Shown here: positions 41,631-52,272 of the stretch, piece by piece
How the letters are laid out: the number at the start of each line of letters is the position of its first letter
Numbering within the stretch: position 1 is the first letter of the stretch
Origin: Todiramphus chloris collaris
Taxonomy: Eukaryota; Chordata; Aves; Coraciiformes; Alcedinidae
DNA: 64,000 bases
Direction: 5' to 3'
NCBI GenBank assembly: GCA_025345505.1
Contig: JANVCC010000013.1
Coordinates: forward strand, 1,081,215-1,145,214
Translations under genes and position numbers: made by a program
Notes under the pieces: generated by a model
Told to the model about the DNA's origin: nothing
The model's database searches: none
The model's input: the letters and a program-made list of their open reading frames with translations, nothing else

Positions 41631-43274
41631 ATTGGGATCAATTTGAGTCAGGAATAAACATTGTTCCTTCACAGTCTCCACCTCCAGAGATGATGTTTTC
41701 CTTCCTCAAAAATTGTCCAAAAGTCAAAGATTTCTGGTTTGTATCTGTTCACATGCTGCTGTTCAATGCAGAAATGTGACCTCACCTACTGTGGAAGACA
41801 AAGTCTAACACAAAAGCATGGATGTGTGCAGAACATGAATCCAAAGACATGAGCAAATGGTGTGCACAGTCTGCTCATCCCAGGTAAATGTGAGTACAGA
41901 AAGTTGAAGAAATACTTATAAAATATTCCAGTAGTACCACATGGTCCTCTGTCTACACAAAATGAGTTGATACTACAGTAGGAGAATTCTGTTATGACTG
42001 GATCCATGAAAAAACTGGTTGACTTTCATGGCTAGATCATGACAATGACATGTACTAGCAAAGTCCCTCTAGTGATTTGTGCACCAGCATGGTCTTGGTG
42101 AGGGTCCATCCTCAGCTTTGTGATGAACCCAAGCAGACCTCATTACCTGCCATTGCTACTTACAGCCACAAACTGTGGTCAGGGATCATAGCCCCCACTT
42201 GACACTACTTTGATGCCTCTGCTCAGGTGCCGTTGGGCCTCAGTAACCCATCTAGGAACAACTGTTGTGCCTTTACAGCAGATGATGGGGCCCTGGCTGG
42301 AGGTGTTGCTGGCCAAGCAGACCCTAAGAACCTGCCAGATGGTGATTGTGGTCACAGGGTGGCCGGTGAGGGAAGCCAGACCCAACAGAGCAAATGGGGC
42401 AGCATGTCCTGGTGTGGCAGCCCTTCGGGGAGGCCACCATGAACTGCATTACTGCACATGAAGGTGAAGGGTTTGCTCCTTCTGCCATGTGCAGCTCCAG
42501 ACAGAGAGCTGAGCGACATGAATGGGTTTGAATTTATTGAGAGCTGAAAGCACAGGCTCTTTAAACACTTTTATCTCGAGTCCCAATATCTAAACTATGT
42601 AACTTACATGGCAATTCAGCTGTGACCGCAAATGATGCCGCAGAGCTGTTTTCTGCATAAACATGACAGATGGTATTTCAGCAGACAAGCGCAGCAAGAG
42701 CAACATCTAGTGGCAAGTAAGATAGTAGCTACACCAAAAGAGAAGCCAACTCCAACTAATAGGATATAAATCAGACAGAAATGTACAAGAATGGAAAGTA
42801 GCAACAGAATTTTTTTCTGTAATAATTTGTACTTAAAAGTTTTCTCATGTTTACATTCATAAATAATATATAGATAATGTGCATATCTCAAATAAAAACT
42901 AGTTTTAATTCTTCCTTTGCTTCACATGATTAATGCTGTGTCATTACTTTGAACACCAATTGATTTGATGACAATATCTTTGTATCCTATTTAGCACTCT
43001 TAGATTTTAAATTTGCAGATGCATAACACCAGAATTTCAAGGGAAACTATCTATGTAATTATGGTTTTGTTATGTACTCAGGCAGTGAACAGCTTTAAGT
43101 ATGAGAGAAATTTTAGATGTATAAGAAGACATTCAGGATTACTGCAAGGTTCAAAACAATTTAATTTTTGTCCTCCTTTCCCTTCTGCCACTAGTCATGT
43201 GTTTACTATGTGAGACACCCATTATTCAAGTTAGATGATTTTGTAATTAAAATATGCATCTAACTTACATCTCC
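41631..43274. other. sequence between two ERVL-type LTRs
   Basis: No retroviral protein motif is visible in this 1.6 kb. A GC-rich patch at about 42,170-42,450 is open on both strands but matches nothing recognised. Near 42,690-42,717 the minus strand reads GCCACTAGATG followed by TTGCTCTTGC, weakly like a CTCF-type or SINE-end motif. The stretch could be a decayed internal region or unrelated host DNA. Confidence 0.4.
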
Positions 43275-43816
43275 TCTTTACTATGGCTAGGATGGAGTTA
43301 ACTTCTTTCACAGTAGTCCCTACAGTGCTATAGTTTAGATTTGTGACCAAAACAGTGTTGATAACACAGGGTTGTTTTAGCTATTGCTGAGCGATCCTGG
43401 AACAGCATCAGGACATTTTCTGTTTCTCACTCTGACCCAGGTCCTAGTAGGCTGAGGGTGAGCAAGAGGCTAGGAGAGGACCCAGCAGGTACAGTTGAGC
43501 CAAACTGACCAGAGGGATATCCCATACCATGAAACTTCAAGTTCAGTAGTAAAAACTGGAGTAGTCTTTTCAAAACAGACACTGCTCAGAGAATCGCTGG
43601 GCATCAGTCTGCTGGTGACAGGTGGTGAATGATTGCCTTTGCACCAGCTCTTTGGTTGTGTCTTTTTCCAGACTCTTTCTTTCACTTGTTAAACTGGCTT
43701 CATCGTGATCCATAATCTCTTTCTTGCCTTTGCTCATTCGATTGTCTCTCCCACCACACTGCAGGCAAGGAGTGACTATGCAGAAGGTGGTTGCTGGCCA
43801 GGGCCAGCCCACCACA
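43275..43816 (+). mobile_element. avian ERVL-type LTR
   Basis: Same family as the LTR at 41,167: 'ggagttaacttctttcacag', 'tttgtgaccaaaacagtgtt', 'gataacacagggttgtttta', 'aaactgaccagagggatatc', 'gttaaactggcttcatcgtg', ending 'ccaccaca' at 43,816. Plus orientation. Closer to the remembered family pattern than the 41.2-kb copy. Ends are approximate; no target duplication could be confirmed. Confidence 0.8.
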
Positions 43817-45882
43817 ACTAACCATGCTTTACTTCATACTCTGTTTTGAATATGCACATTGTGTCCAGAACTGCCAAGTGTGATATTTCTCAGCTAGATC
43901 CTAGAAAAAAAATAAAGGAATGACTTTCATTCACAAACAGGGAAATGTATCAATTTAAAACTCACAAGGTAATATCTTTTATAGATAGATATAGATGAAT
44001 ATATGCAGTTAGTCAGAGATAACCATTCCAATACCTGTCTCTGTATTGTCACACAAAATTAACAGACTGGTGTTAGTACACTACCTTCTGGAGGACTCGT
44101 ATCTCTCCTCCACCATCCCAAAATACACACTGGAGAAATGTTACATGACCCAGCTTCTGATCTCTATACCTTATTTACAGCTGCATGTAGGTGTAACATT
44201 CTAAATACAGTATTAGATAATGCCCTATTCAACCAGAACTAAGTGATCACTGCATGCTCTGCCTTGAGTTCTATTCTATCCAAAGACCCTGAGCTGAAAG
44301 GTGGCCATCACTTCTGAGAGATAGCTTGGGGAGCAGTCTATTTAGCGTGTTTCTGCACAGTGCCATTCAACCGTCTTTGCATTCAACAGCAGTTCACAAG
44401 AGATGGGTCTGTTTCCTGGAGCCCTAATCCCTCCACCTTTCCTCATGCAAGCACAAGGGTTCACAGCTGTAGCAATGTGTTAGAGCTAGGCACTGGCAGG
44501 GGATAACATTCTTCAAATGAAGCTTCAGTTTTAACTGAGACTATAACTCAAAACATGGAACTTTCTACCTAAAGGAAAGTCTGTTGAATGTTAACATTTC
44601 AGTGCCATGTACTCAGAAGCATGTCATGTCAAAATTAAGGTAGTTTGCTCTTCTGGGACTTGGAGATCAGGCTTTGACAAGGAAAAAGTCCTTACTTCTT
44701 ATACTTACTGCAAACTTGCTATATTTTGCTAAGAAACTATACTGATTACTGCAGCGTCAACTAGTATTCAGGCCACATGCACAGATACTCACTTCCCACC
44801 ACCTCCTCCAAATGGTTCCTGCACCAGGCATCTGGGCTACTGCAAGCTGTACTTCAACTGATTTAAAGAAATAGCAGATGGAAAGTGGTAGAGAGATCCC
44901 TGGTGGATGATTAGATCTTTCACTACTTCCCTCTGCCTCACAGCTGCTATTTCCTGGGCTCTCAAAAGTGTTACCAGTGCAGAAGCATCACTGTTCTCCC
45001 AACGGTCATCAGGCTATGCTGTAAAGTTCTCTTTTTCACAAGTTCATCTGTATTCTAAAAGAAGTATAGCATCAAGTTTCATACCAGCTTCCCCTGGGCC
45101 TTCCTGGTGTCTTGGTTTCTCCATGGACCTGTTGTTGTCCTTGAATTGATCACTTACCACCAAAAGTGGTAAAAGCCATCCCCTCAAAGTATCACAACAA
45201 AACCCATTCTGGACTTGTGTTCCTCCAGGTTCCTTTTCCTCATCCCCAGAAACTCTTTCCATGAAGCACACTTGCCACAGATGAGATGATCCACAGCAAA
45301 AGGCCCCCTTGTCCCTCTGTCCAATACTGGTTAGAAAAAACTCCCTTCAGAAGGAAATTTCTTCCTGAAATCTGGTATTTGTAGGCTACATGCATCCAGA
45401 AATCCAGTGCTTAAATCCTTGTGAGAGTCTGGAAAGAGTATGTTTATCTCTCTAATAACAAATCATACTGTTGACCCTGTAAGTGTTCAAGCCTTTTGCT
45501 GCTCTATACCCCATACCAGTGTGCCACAGACTGTGAAAAGACAGAGAAATATTTTATTTGCTATCTTGGATTTTTTTTTCTTTTTCATATCCCATATCAG
45601 CTATCATTGGAAGTCACTTCATTTCTACCCTTTAGGACACAATTACAAGTTCAAAAGTGTCCCAAAGTATTAGAATTTAGTCTGTGCTATGTCAATCCCC
45701 AAGGAACAATGGAAAAGCAGAGCTCAACAGAGTATAACTTAAAATTCATCTTTTTCAGGTACCATGTTGAACTTTGAAAGAATGGGAATAAGACCTGAAG
45801 AATAAACTGTGAACAGATCAGTAAATGTAAGCTTTCTGTGGCACACTCATTTCATATGTAATTTCTGTGGGGCAGGTGTTAA
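43817..45882. other. non-coding stretch downstream of the ASMT fragment
   Basis: No gene or repeat recognised apart from a short TAGA-rich run near 43,980. In minus-strand terms it lies downstream of the ASMT polyadenylation signal. Confidence 0.55.
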
Positions 45883-45888
45883 TTTATT
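45883..45888 (-). terminator. polyadenylation signal AATAAA after the ASMT coding end
   Basis: AATAAA on the minus strand about 150 nt downstream of the ASMT stop codon. The spacing fits a short 3' untranslated region. This supports the fragment being a genomic terminal exon rather than a stray coding piece, but the motif is common in AT-rich DNA. Confidence 0.45.
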
Positions 45889-46037
45889 TTTCTGGCACTC
45901 AGACACACAACAGTCAGAAATTCTCCTGATAATGCATCAGCTTGCAAAAGAGTTGATGCCTTAACTAGAAGCTACGTTGATGGCTTATCTCATTTTCCCA
46001 CTTACCTATGTAAGAGGGCAGAAGAAAGTGGAGAGAA

Positions 46038-46187
46038 TTATTTCTTTCTTAAAACAGCATCATAGAGTTTTCCAGTTCTCTTGACTTGAATCTCTCCAAA
46101 GCCAGCTGCTTCAAGGAGCTTGCTGTACTCTGCTGCTGTTCGCTCTTTCCCTTCTGTCTGGACCAACATATTCATTGAATGCAGTTG
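46038..46187 (-). pseudogene. ASMT: acetylserotonin O-methyltransferase, C-terminal coding fragment (terminal exon)
   Basis: ASMT methylates N-acetylserotonin to melatonin using S-adenosylmethionine, in the cytosol of pineal and retinal cells. The 49 codons here, ending at a TAA, give MNMLVQTEGKERTAAEYSKL, then LLEAAGFGEIQVKRTG and KLYDAVLRKK, which closely match the C-terminus of avian ASMT: the LNMLVQTEG-type block and the final YDAVL. The frame is open and conserved to the stop. What is odd is the upstream edge: the codon for Gln at 46,185-46,187 directly follows a CR1 3' tail, with no splice acceptor and no intron between. The preceding ASMT residues are absent, and no other ASMT exon was recognised in the 18 kb upstream on this strand. 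The copy is therefore probably broken by the insertion, or a partial duplicate. ASMT-like is favoured over ASMTL on the length and wording of the C-terminus. Confidence 0.75.
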
Positions 46188-47002
46188 AATCATAGAATCA
46201 TTATGGTTGGAAAAGACCACCAGGGTCATCAAGTCCAACCTTTGTCCTAGCATTTCTCTAACCATTACACCATATCCTCAAGCTCCACATCTATTCGGTC
46301 TTTAAACACCTCCAGGGATGGTGACTCCACCACCTCCCTGGGCAGCCTGTTCCAGTGCCTAACCACCCTCTCAGTGAAGAATTTCCTCCTAATATCTAAT
46401 CTAAACCTCCCCTGACGCAACTTGAGTCCATTTCCCCTCGTTCTATCATTACTAATTTGAGAGAAGAGACCAACGCCAGCCTCGCTACAACCTCCTTTTA
46501 GGTAGTTGTCGAGGGCAATAAGGTCTCCTCTCAGCCTCCTCTTCTCTAGACTAAACAAACCCAGTTCACTCAGCCACTCTTCATAGGGCATGCTTTCCAG
46601 CCCTTTCACCAGCTCTGTTGCCCTCCTCTGCACTCGCTCCAGCACCTCGATGTCCTTCCTGTGCTGTGGTGACCAAAACTGGACACAGTACTCAAGGTGC
46701 AGTCTCACAAGTGTTGAGTACAGGGGTACGATCACCTCCCTACTCCTCCTGGTCACACCGTTTCTGATCCAGGCCAGGATGCCATTGGCCTTCTTGGCCA
46801 CCTGGGCACACTGCTGGCTCCTGTTCAGCCGGCTATTGACCAGCACCCCCAGGTCCTTTTCCACCAGGCAGCTCTCCAGCCACTCCTCCCCAAGCCTGGA
46901 GCGTTGCTGGGGCTTGTTGTGACTGAAGTGCATGACCTGGCACTTGGCTTTCTTAAACTCCATACAACTGAGCTCAGCCCATCTCTCCAGCCTGTCCAGG
47001 GA
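46188..47002 (-). mobile_element. young CR1 LINE, 5'-truncated, with intact reverse transcriptase C-terminal frame
   Basis: A CR1 3' end on the minus strand with a frame open from the 5' junction to the natural ORF2 stop. The frame at 46,265-47,095 is a chimera: its first 30 or so residues are retroviral integrase (see the outer provirus) and the rest is CR1, starting near [12 protein letters not shown]1 blocks seen in order are [57 protein letters not shown] and the conserved end [20 protein letters not shown]. The catalytic part of the RT is not included, so the copy is dead on arrival. The 3' tail (aatcatagaatca, 46,188-46,200) touches the ASMT fragment directly. The open frame suggests this is the youngest CR1 in the window. 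Confidence 0.93.
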
Positions 47003-47415
47003 AATAATACCCCAGCAAGAACAAAAATCACCAGCCTTACTTGAGGTATACGCTGGGCCAGTACCCATCTTGATACTACAAGGGATCCCCATCATAGCAG
47101 TACACTTGAGCCAGTGATGGAGAACATCTCAAGCCCGTTTACCTGTATGTGCTGTGGCAACAAGAAAGCTAGAATAATATCAATAGCAACATGGGCATAC
47201 TTTAAGCGACCAAATTCACAAATATGTGTGACATCTGATTGCCAAAGCTCATCAGCTACCAACCCTCAAGGGTTAACCCCCTCTGTAGAAGGTGAAGTGG
47301 CAAATTTACAACAATCAGGGCAAGCAGCAACAATCTCTCGAGCATGTGCCAACTTCAGGTGAAAATGCCCACTAAGACCCTAAGCACTCTGATGAAAGAA
47401 ATCATGTGACAACTT
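47003..47415 (-). pseudogene. outer provirus integrase, 5' half, joined to CR1
   Basis: Integrase inserts viral DNA into the host genome. Visible in sense order are a zinc-binding N-terminus (LSHDFFHQSA, with its two histidines, then CPDC), the start of the catalytic core with the first acidic residue in [20 protein letters not shown], and the second core block, where the expected aspartate position is Gly ([10 protein letters not shown]). The third catalytic residue lies beyond the CR1 junction and is lost. At least three in-frame stops are present. The last 30 residues share an open frame with the CR1 that follows. Confidence 0.85.
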
Positions 47416-47979
47416 AGCTTGCACCATAGTGTGTGGGACTGATGTGTAGAATGCAGCTGCAACCGCTCTGTCATTACCTGCTGTAATGGGACCAGGGAGG
47501 TTTAAATGAGATCGAATATGCATAATGTAAAAATCGTGTTTTCTATAATTAAGCAAAGTCCAAATAGTATGTAACTCAACAAACAATAAATGGTTTCTAA
47601 CATCCCGGAGACAGGCCGATTCAAGACGTGCAACGACCCCAACAGAATAAGCAGAATCGGAAACTATATTAACAGGACTCAACTGAAAAATCTCAAAAGC
47701 TAAACATATGGCTGCCAATTCTATAATTTGCACTGAAGCCACAGGCAAACATAACAACTTCTCATACCATTTTTGAGAAGAATCTGGACACACAACCACT
47801 GCTCATTTAGATCTCCCTGAAGCATCAGTAAAAACAGTAAGACCATCAACAGGATGAGATGGACAATGCTGTGTAGCATATAAGGGAAATGACCAATTTC
47901 AGCCCATAACACACGTGTTGGGCAATGAATCAACAGTGATCCATGATAATCTGCCAAAGCAAACTGAAAAACAGGGTCC
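47416..47979 (-). pseudogene. outer provirus RT connection and RNase H
   Basis: RNase H removes the RNA strand during reverse transcription. In sense order the segment starts in the RT connection (EDPVFQFALADYHGSLLIHC), continues with an FTDASG catalytic block ending in a TGA codon near 47,803, then ELAAICLAF and NIVSDSAYSVGV with the later acidic residues, and the final HIRSHLNLPGPIT block before integrase. It is separated from the upstream RT only by the inner provirus; across the insertion the frame is continuous once one target copy is removed, which shows the inner element arrived in an already formed pol gene. Confidence 0.88.
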
Positions 47980-47985
47980 TCCCAC
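47980..47985. repeat. 6-bp target-site duplication, left copy
   Basis: TCCCAC directly before the first LTR base of the inner provirus; identical to 50,176-50,181. Six bases is the usual length for class II and alpharetrovirus-like integration. Confidence 0.88.
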
Positions 47986-48287
47986 CCTTGTGGGAAACCT
48001 CGGCTTGTCTGAGGGATTAGAATGTGAGTCAGATAAACAACCTGAACATCTGTGCACCCTTGAGGAGACCAGAAAGTCCTGAGAAAAGAACCAGCAGTTC
48101 ACAGAGAAAGCTTGCCAAAGTTAATTGTGGACAGGTAGTCTTTGCTTGGGCCAATCAGGTGTGGGCACTTATTATCAGAAGGGTTATAAAAGGGCTTGTA
48201 GCCACAATAGATTTGTGCCTTTGGAGAAGCAGTGTGTGAGTGAGTGAAGTCGGTTTTGATCATGATGTGTTGAGGCTTACAATGATA
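47986..48287 (+). mobile_element. inner provirus 5' LTR
   Basis: Shares with the 3' LTR the start ttgtgggaaacc, a CCAAT box (48,150-48,154), a TATA box (TATAAAA, 48,185-48,191) and the region after it. The first two bases are CC where the 3' LTR has TG, and the end reads aatgata against aataaca, so both termini have mutated. It is 41 bp shorter than the 3' LTR, mostly because the TATA-box region is single here. Confidence 0.88.
48150..48191 (+). promoter_or_regulatory. LTR promoter elements: CCAAT and TATA boxes
   Basis: GGCCAATCAGG and, about 30 bp on, TTATAAAAGGG. The spacing is right for a retroviral U3 core promoter. The flanking start of transcription is not determined. Confidence 0.65.
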
Positions 48288-48289
48288 TT

Positions 48290-48308
48290 TGATGACCCCC
48301 AGCGTGAT
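48290..48308 (+). promoter_or_regulatory. primer binding site, tRNA-Trp type
   Basis: Two bases after the 5' LTR, TGATGACCCCCAGCGTGAT closely follows the tRNA-Trp primer site used by avian leukosis-type viruses, with one substitution and an added C. This places the inner element nearer to alpharetrovirus-like elements in primer use than the outer one. Confidence 0.75.
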
Positions 48309-48930
48309 GAAAGAAGGAGCTGTGGAGGTGAGGTGTGACATGACCGAGCACATTGTCAAGTGGTGTCCCTGACAAACCCCTGGTCTGTGGAAAAAGCGGT
48401 GGAGATGGAGCCCAGTGAAGCTGAGAGAGGCAGTGGAGCTGCTAAGTCCATGGACAGTGTACTAGGTAAGCCCCTGGGAACATGGGAGGGTCTCTCAATA
48501 AAGAAGAAACTACTGTTTTAAATGTGTGAAAAATAATTTTGATGAAAAAAGGGACTTAAATTGGAGGAATTGACTTTAAAAGAGATGCTGATATGTAGTA
48601 AAAATAACAGCTTTCAAGTCCATACACCAACAGCATTTAGCATCTGTTTGTGGGAGCAAATTGGGGAAAAGTTAATTGATAGTGCTAGCTGTGGATGTAA
48701 GGATATAATGGGATTATTATCTACTTGGTGCTTGCTGCTAGAAATGTTGGAAGACCTTAAAAAGTGGTGAGATAAAGTTTAAAAGTTAGATGCTTCCTAG
48801 ATTATTAGTACCATTACTGTGCCTGTTGCTGATCTGATTGATCCTGAAGCTGATACCCACCTTCTGAAGGAGCCCAGAACTGAGCCAGTGCCCCCCCCCC
48901 CCCTCTTTGGACAGTGAAGCATCTGTGACT
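48309..48930 (+). pseudogene. inner provirus leader and gag-like remnant
   Basis: The leader contains a possible splice donor (AG|GTAAGC near 48,467). A 69-codon frame at 48,561-48,770 includes FSICLWEQIGEKLIDSASC and ends near LLEMLEDLKKW, which resembles the W..IG.KL pattern of class II matrix domains. No zinc knuckle, protease or RT is present. The assignment is tentative and rests mostly on position after the primer site. Confidence 0.35.
48888..48902. repeat. poly-C run
   Basis: Homopolymer of about 15 C residues within the inner provirus; prone to sequencing length errors. Confidence 0.85.
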
Positions 48931-49044
48931 TAGGGGAGCAGGAGCCCCTTGTTAGATGATGCAGTTTGTCATCACCCTCTGCTGCTTCCAGAAGATCCTG
49001 ATGCTTGGTGGGACCTTGGAGCAGGGGAGGGAGAAGGGGCCATC

Positions 49045-49187
49045 CCAGAACTGACATCGTCTGGGGAGGCAGAGGTGGAAGCTTCCCTGAGGTGGGGCAC
49101 TCTGGAAGCTCCCCTGTGGTGGGGCTTGGAGTGCCGTGGCCAGCAATGGACCCTTCCCCCTGCTCAGGTTACTGCTGCCCCATGCAA
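49045..49187 (+). repeat. 143-bp inverted repeat, copy inside inner provirus
   Basis: GC-rich segment with internal short repeats (ggtggaagcttccctgaggt, then gctcccctgtggtgggg). Its reverse complement is found at 50,351-50,493 with a single base difference. See findings. Confidence 0.95.
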
Positions 49188-49544
49188 TCCAGCTGACTTC
49201 CGACAGTGAGCGTAATTGTGAACTGTCACTGTTCCCAGAACTGAGAGAGGTGGCACTGCTGCACTAGAAAAGTGGGGAGACCTATGGTATCTCTGGCTGT
49301 TTGTGCTTGTGCTCAAGGGGCCAGGATGAGCATGTCATCTTTGCATGGAGGGCAATACAAGATTTGCAGAAGACTACAGCCCAGCGTGGTCCTAGTTCTC
49401 CTGCTATGGTGAAAGTGCTATGCTTAAGATGAAACCAGTAAAGAATCCATACAGAACTGCACAGCTGGGCATGAGGCTTGGAATGATCAACAGTGGAAGA
49501 TCTGAACATTTTGTAGACGTTGCCTATATGCTCGTGTCTTCGTA

Positions 49545-49832
49545 TTGGTTGTGGGGACACTTGCATTTTTTGTATTGGGTATTGTGAGTTTTGGGTTAGA
49601 CGCATTACACTGCAGTATCTGGGTGAGACTGATCATGACTGATGGGAGACTTTCTGGTCTAGCTCAAAGGGGAATCAAGGGATGGTTGAAGGGCCTGCTG
49701 GAAGCAGGCATACTGGTATTGGTAATTACCATCATTTGTATTGTTCTGTGTATTCTGTCCTTGCTGCAAAGGGCCCTGCAGCAAGTAACTAACATGGACC
49801 CTTTTGGTAAGAAAAACCCAAAAAGGGGGAAC
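49545..49832 (+). pseudogene. inner provirus env, transmembrane subunit C-terminal remnant
   Basis: An open frame leading into the 3' LTR contains a strongly hydrophobic span (GILVLVITIICIVLCILSLL, about residues 55-74 of the frame) after an amphipathic stretch, then a short tail (QRALQQV...). Position just before the polypurine tract and LTR, and the layout of membrane anchor plus short cytoplasmic tail, identify it as the end of a retroviral env. The surface subunit, fusion region and most of the ectodomain are missing, so it cannot act as an envelope. Confidence 0.65.
49821..49832 (+). promoter_or_regulatory. polypurine tract
   Basis: AAAAGGGGGAAC immediately before the 3' LTR start TGTTGTGGG, in the position where plus-strand DNA synthesis is primed. 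Confidence 0.75.
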
Positions 49833-50175
49833 TGTTGTGGGAAACCTTGGCTTGTCTGAGGTATTAGAATGTGAGTCAGATAAACAACCTGGAGTGAAAA
49901 TCTGTGCACCCTTGAGGAGGCCAGAAAGTCTTGAGAAAAGAACCACCAGTTCACAAACAGAGAAAGCTTGAAGAAGTTAATTGTGGACAGGTGGTCTTTG
50001 CTTGGGCCAATCAGGTGTGGGCACTTCTTATCAGAAGGGCTTATAAAAGGGCCCTTATAAGAAGCCCTTATAAAAGGGCTTGTAGCCACAATAAGATGGA
50101 GCATTTGAGCCTTTGAAGAAGTAATGTATATGTCGAGTCCGTCTCAACAATGACATGTTGAGTCTGACAATAACA
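49833..50175 (+). mobile_element. inner provirus 3' LTR
   Basis: Begins TGTTGTGGGAAACC and ends AATAACA, followed at once by the right target duplication. Carries a CCAAT box at 50,007-50,011 and two TATA boxes (TATAAAA at 50,042-50,048 and 50,069-50,075) caused by a duplication not seen in the 5' LTR. Confidence 0.9.
50037..50078 (+). promoter_or_regulatory. duplicated TATA-box region with palindromic core
   Basis: The two TATAAAA motifs are 27 bp apart. Between them lies TTATAAAAGGGCCCTTATAA, nearly a perfect palindrome centred on GGGCCC, bounded by GGGCTT and AAGCCC. The 5' LTR has one TATAAAA in a single unit. Confidence 0.8.
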
Positions 50176-50181
50176 TCCCAC
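50176..50181. repeat. 6-bp target-site duplication, right copy
   Basis: TCCCAC, identical to 47,980-47,985. Removing the inner provirus and one copy restores the reading frame continuity of the outer pol. Confidence 0.88.
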
Positions 50182-51590
50182 ATCAACCAATTTAAATTGT
50201 CCATGGTGGAAGGAAGATAAATAACTGATGGATCAGTACCAGTTAACATTTGTAACTGTTCTCACCCTTTCATGATCAATTTGGTGTACATCTCATTGAT
50301 GGGCCATACTGTTCTTGTTGGGGTGTGTGACAAAAAATCCATTCCAGAACTTGCATGGGGCAGCAGTAACCTGAGCAGGGGGAAGGGTCCATTGCTGGCC
50401 ACGGCACTCCAAGCCCCACCACAGGGGAGCTTCCAGAGTGCCCCACCTCAGGGAAGCTTCCACGTCTGCCTCCCCAGACGATGTCAGTTCTGGTCTGAGA
50501 ATGTGTCAATCCATTGAAACAGCAGTGGAAAAGGTTGATATTTACTAGCTATAAGGGCTAAAAACATGGAAGATTCAGGATCCCACCAACAACATTGCTT
50601 ATTAAGAGCGTCAATACATAATTGCAAAGCATGTTTTGCTTCATCAGTTAACATACATCAAGACTTAAGATTAGCATTGCCTTTGAGTACATTAAAGAGA
50701 GGATGTAGCATATCAGTAGTAAGACCTAACACTGGCTGCAGTCAATTAATAGCACCCAGTGATTTTTGTAAATCATTAAGTGTAAGATTATCAGCAACTT
50801 TCAAAACAACAGGCTGAGGTTGTAGTCTGCTGGGTAATTTTCCAACCCAGATATTGCCAAGGTTTGTCCCTTTGTACCTTGTCAGGAGCAATGCATAATC
50901 CTGCATTTTTCATAGCCACAGTTATTGCAGCAACAGCTTGATCGAGTTGGAAAACTGTTTGACAGGAAATAAGAATATCATCCATATAATGATAAATTAA
51001 AACATTTGGAAACCATTGCCACACTGGTTGTAACACTGTCGCAACCACACACTGACAAATTGTAGGGCTATTCCTCATTCCCTGGAGCAACACCACCCAG
51101 TGATATAGCTGCATAGGTTCTGCGTGGTTTAACAAAGGAACAGAAAAAGCAAATCTGGGAGCATCACCAGGGTGCAAAAAGATGGTAAAAAAGCAATCTT
51201 TCAAATCAATCACAATTAATGTCCAGTCTGAAGGAATCATAGTTGGAGAGGGCATCCTGAGTTGTAAGGCTCCCATAGGCTCAATAACCACATTAATAGC
51301 CCTCAAATCATGTAGCAAATGCCATTTACCATTCTTTTTAAGAATGCAAAATACAGGGGTATTCCAGGGACTAGCAGTAGGTTTAATGTACCAGTTCTTG
51401 CAAATGTTGAAGTGGCTTCACCTTTAGAGGCTATGGATCAACCCACACAAGGGTGTCCATGATCGATGTAAATTTACAAATATCCTGAAACTGCATTTGG
51501 AATGGCTGATCAATGGCCCCTAAAGAAAAACCTCTGGGGAGTTTGTGAAATTTGAACCAGAGTGCCAAATTGTCCTAGCACATCACGTCC
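50182..51590 (-). pseudogene. outer provirus reverse transcriptase
   Basis: Reverse transcriptase copies viral RNA into DNA. On the minus strand the fingers and palm are visible as LLQGMRNSPTICQ and VIDLKDCFFTIFLHP, and the catalytic YMDD is intact at 50,977-50,988 (YHYMDDILIS). The best open stretch covers 50,791-51,318. Several stops and frameshifts occur before and after it. Downstream, the thumb/connection is split by the 143-bp inverted piece at 50,351-50,493, after which VLEWIFCHTP and later DPSVIYLPSTMDNLNWLMW resume the connection up to the inner provirus. Confidence 0.92.
50351..50493 (-). repeat. 143-bp inverted repeat, copy inside outer RT gene
   Basis: Reverse complement of 49,045-49,187 with one mismatch. 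It interrupts the outer pol between a segment ending ...DTFSDQ and VLEWIF. On the plus strand it is bounded by CCAGAACT (50,344-50,351) and AGTTCTGG (50,486-50,493), an exact 8-bp inverted pair. Confidence 0.95.
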
Positions 51591-52272
51591 CTATAAGGTA
51601 CAGGGAACAGCAGCAATGAAGGGAACTATACGAGCTACCTGTCCCTTTGGGCCTTTTATGGTACATAACATAGCACTGTGTCTTGGGCATTGTAATCCTC
51701 CCACCCCCATGATAGTAGATATAAGGGTAACAGTAGGCCATGCTAAAGGCCACTTAGTATATTTTATAATAGAAACATCGGTGCCTTTGTCCAATAAAGC
51801 GGTAAACTTCTGATCCTCTACAGTACATGTCATAGGAGGTTGCTGTGATGATCTTGGACCAAAACACTGCTGGTCCTCCTGTGCTTCCAAAGCCTCCAGT
51901 TCCCTGATGACCTAAGCCATGGGGTGTGGCATTATAAAAAGGAACTAGCTGGGCTAAATGTTGGCCCTGTGGAATAAGACAAGGAGGAGCAGAAGTCCAA
52001 ATCATAATTTGAATCTCCCCCTCAAAATCCAAACCAATAACTCCAAGAAGAACAAAAAGTCCTAATTTTGTTGTTGAAGACCTGCCAATTAATAATGCAT
52101 GAGTATCAGGGGATAAAGGACTCCACACCCCTGTTGGAACAAGGGTGAACTCAGTAGAGATAAGGGTTACTGCTTCTTGGGAGGCCACGTCCAGGCCAGC
52201 ACTTCCAACGGTTGCTGGGGTGAGGCTATGGACCATGCATTTTGAGTTGCTTTTTTTGATTCTGGGGGCCAT
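51591..52272 (-). pseudogene. outer provirus dUTPase and protease
   Basis: dUTPase lowers dUTP and so limits uracil in viral DNA; protease cuts the polyproteins. The dUTPase domain shows motif 1 (SAGLDVAS), motif 2 (GRSSTTKLGL), motif 3 where the expected first catalytic Asp is Gly (GVIGLDFEGEI), and motif 5 (GTGGFGSTGG). A frameshift near 51,890 separates it from the protease, whose active site reads LLDKGTDVSII with Lys in place of the usual Thr. The order dUTPase then protease is the betaretroviral arrangement. Confidence 0.88.

Larger units (their letters stand above)
47986..50175 (+). mobile_element. inner provirus: short class II retroviral element nested in the outer pol gene
   Basis: A 2.2-kb plus-strand element with two LTRs (302 and 343 bp), a tRNA-Trp-type primer site, a polypurine tract and about 1.5 kb of internal sequence. 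The inside keeps a weak gag-like start and the membrane-spanning end of env, with pro, pol and most of env deleted, so it had to be mobilised in trans by a related virus. The 6-bp flanking duplication is intact. The LTRs differ from one another at several percent of positions by eye, so the insertion is not recent. Confidence 0.9.
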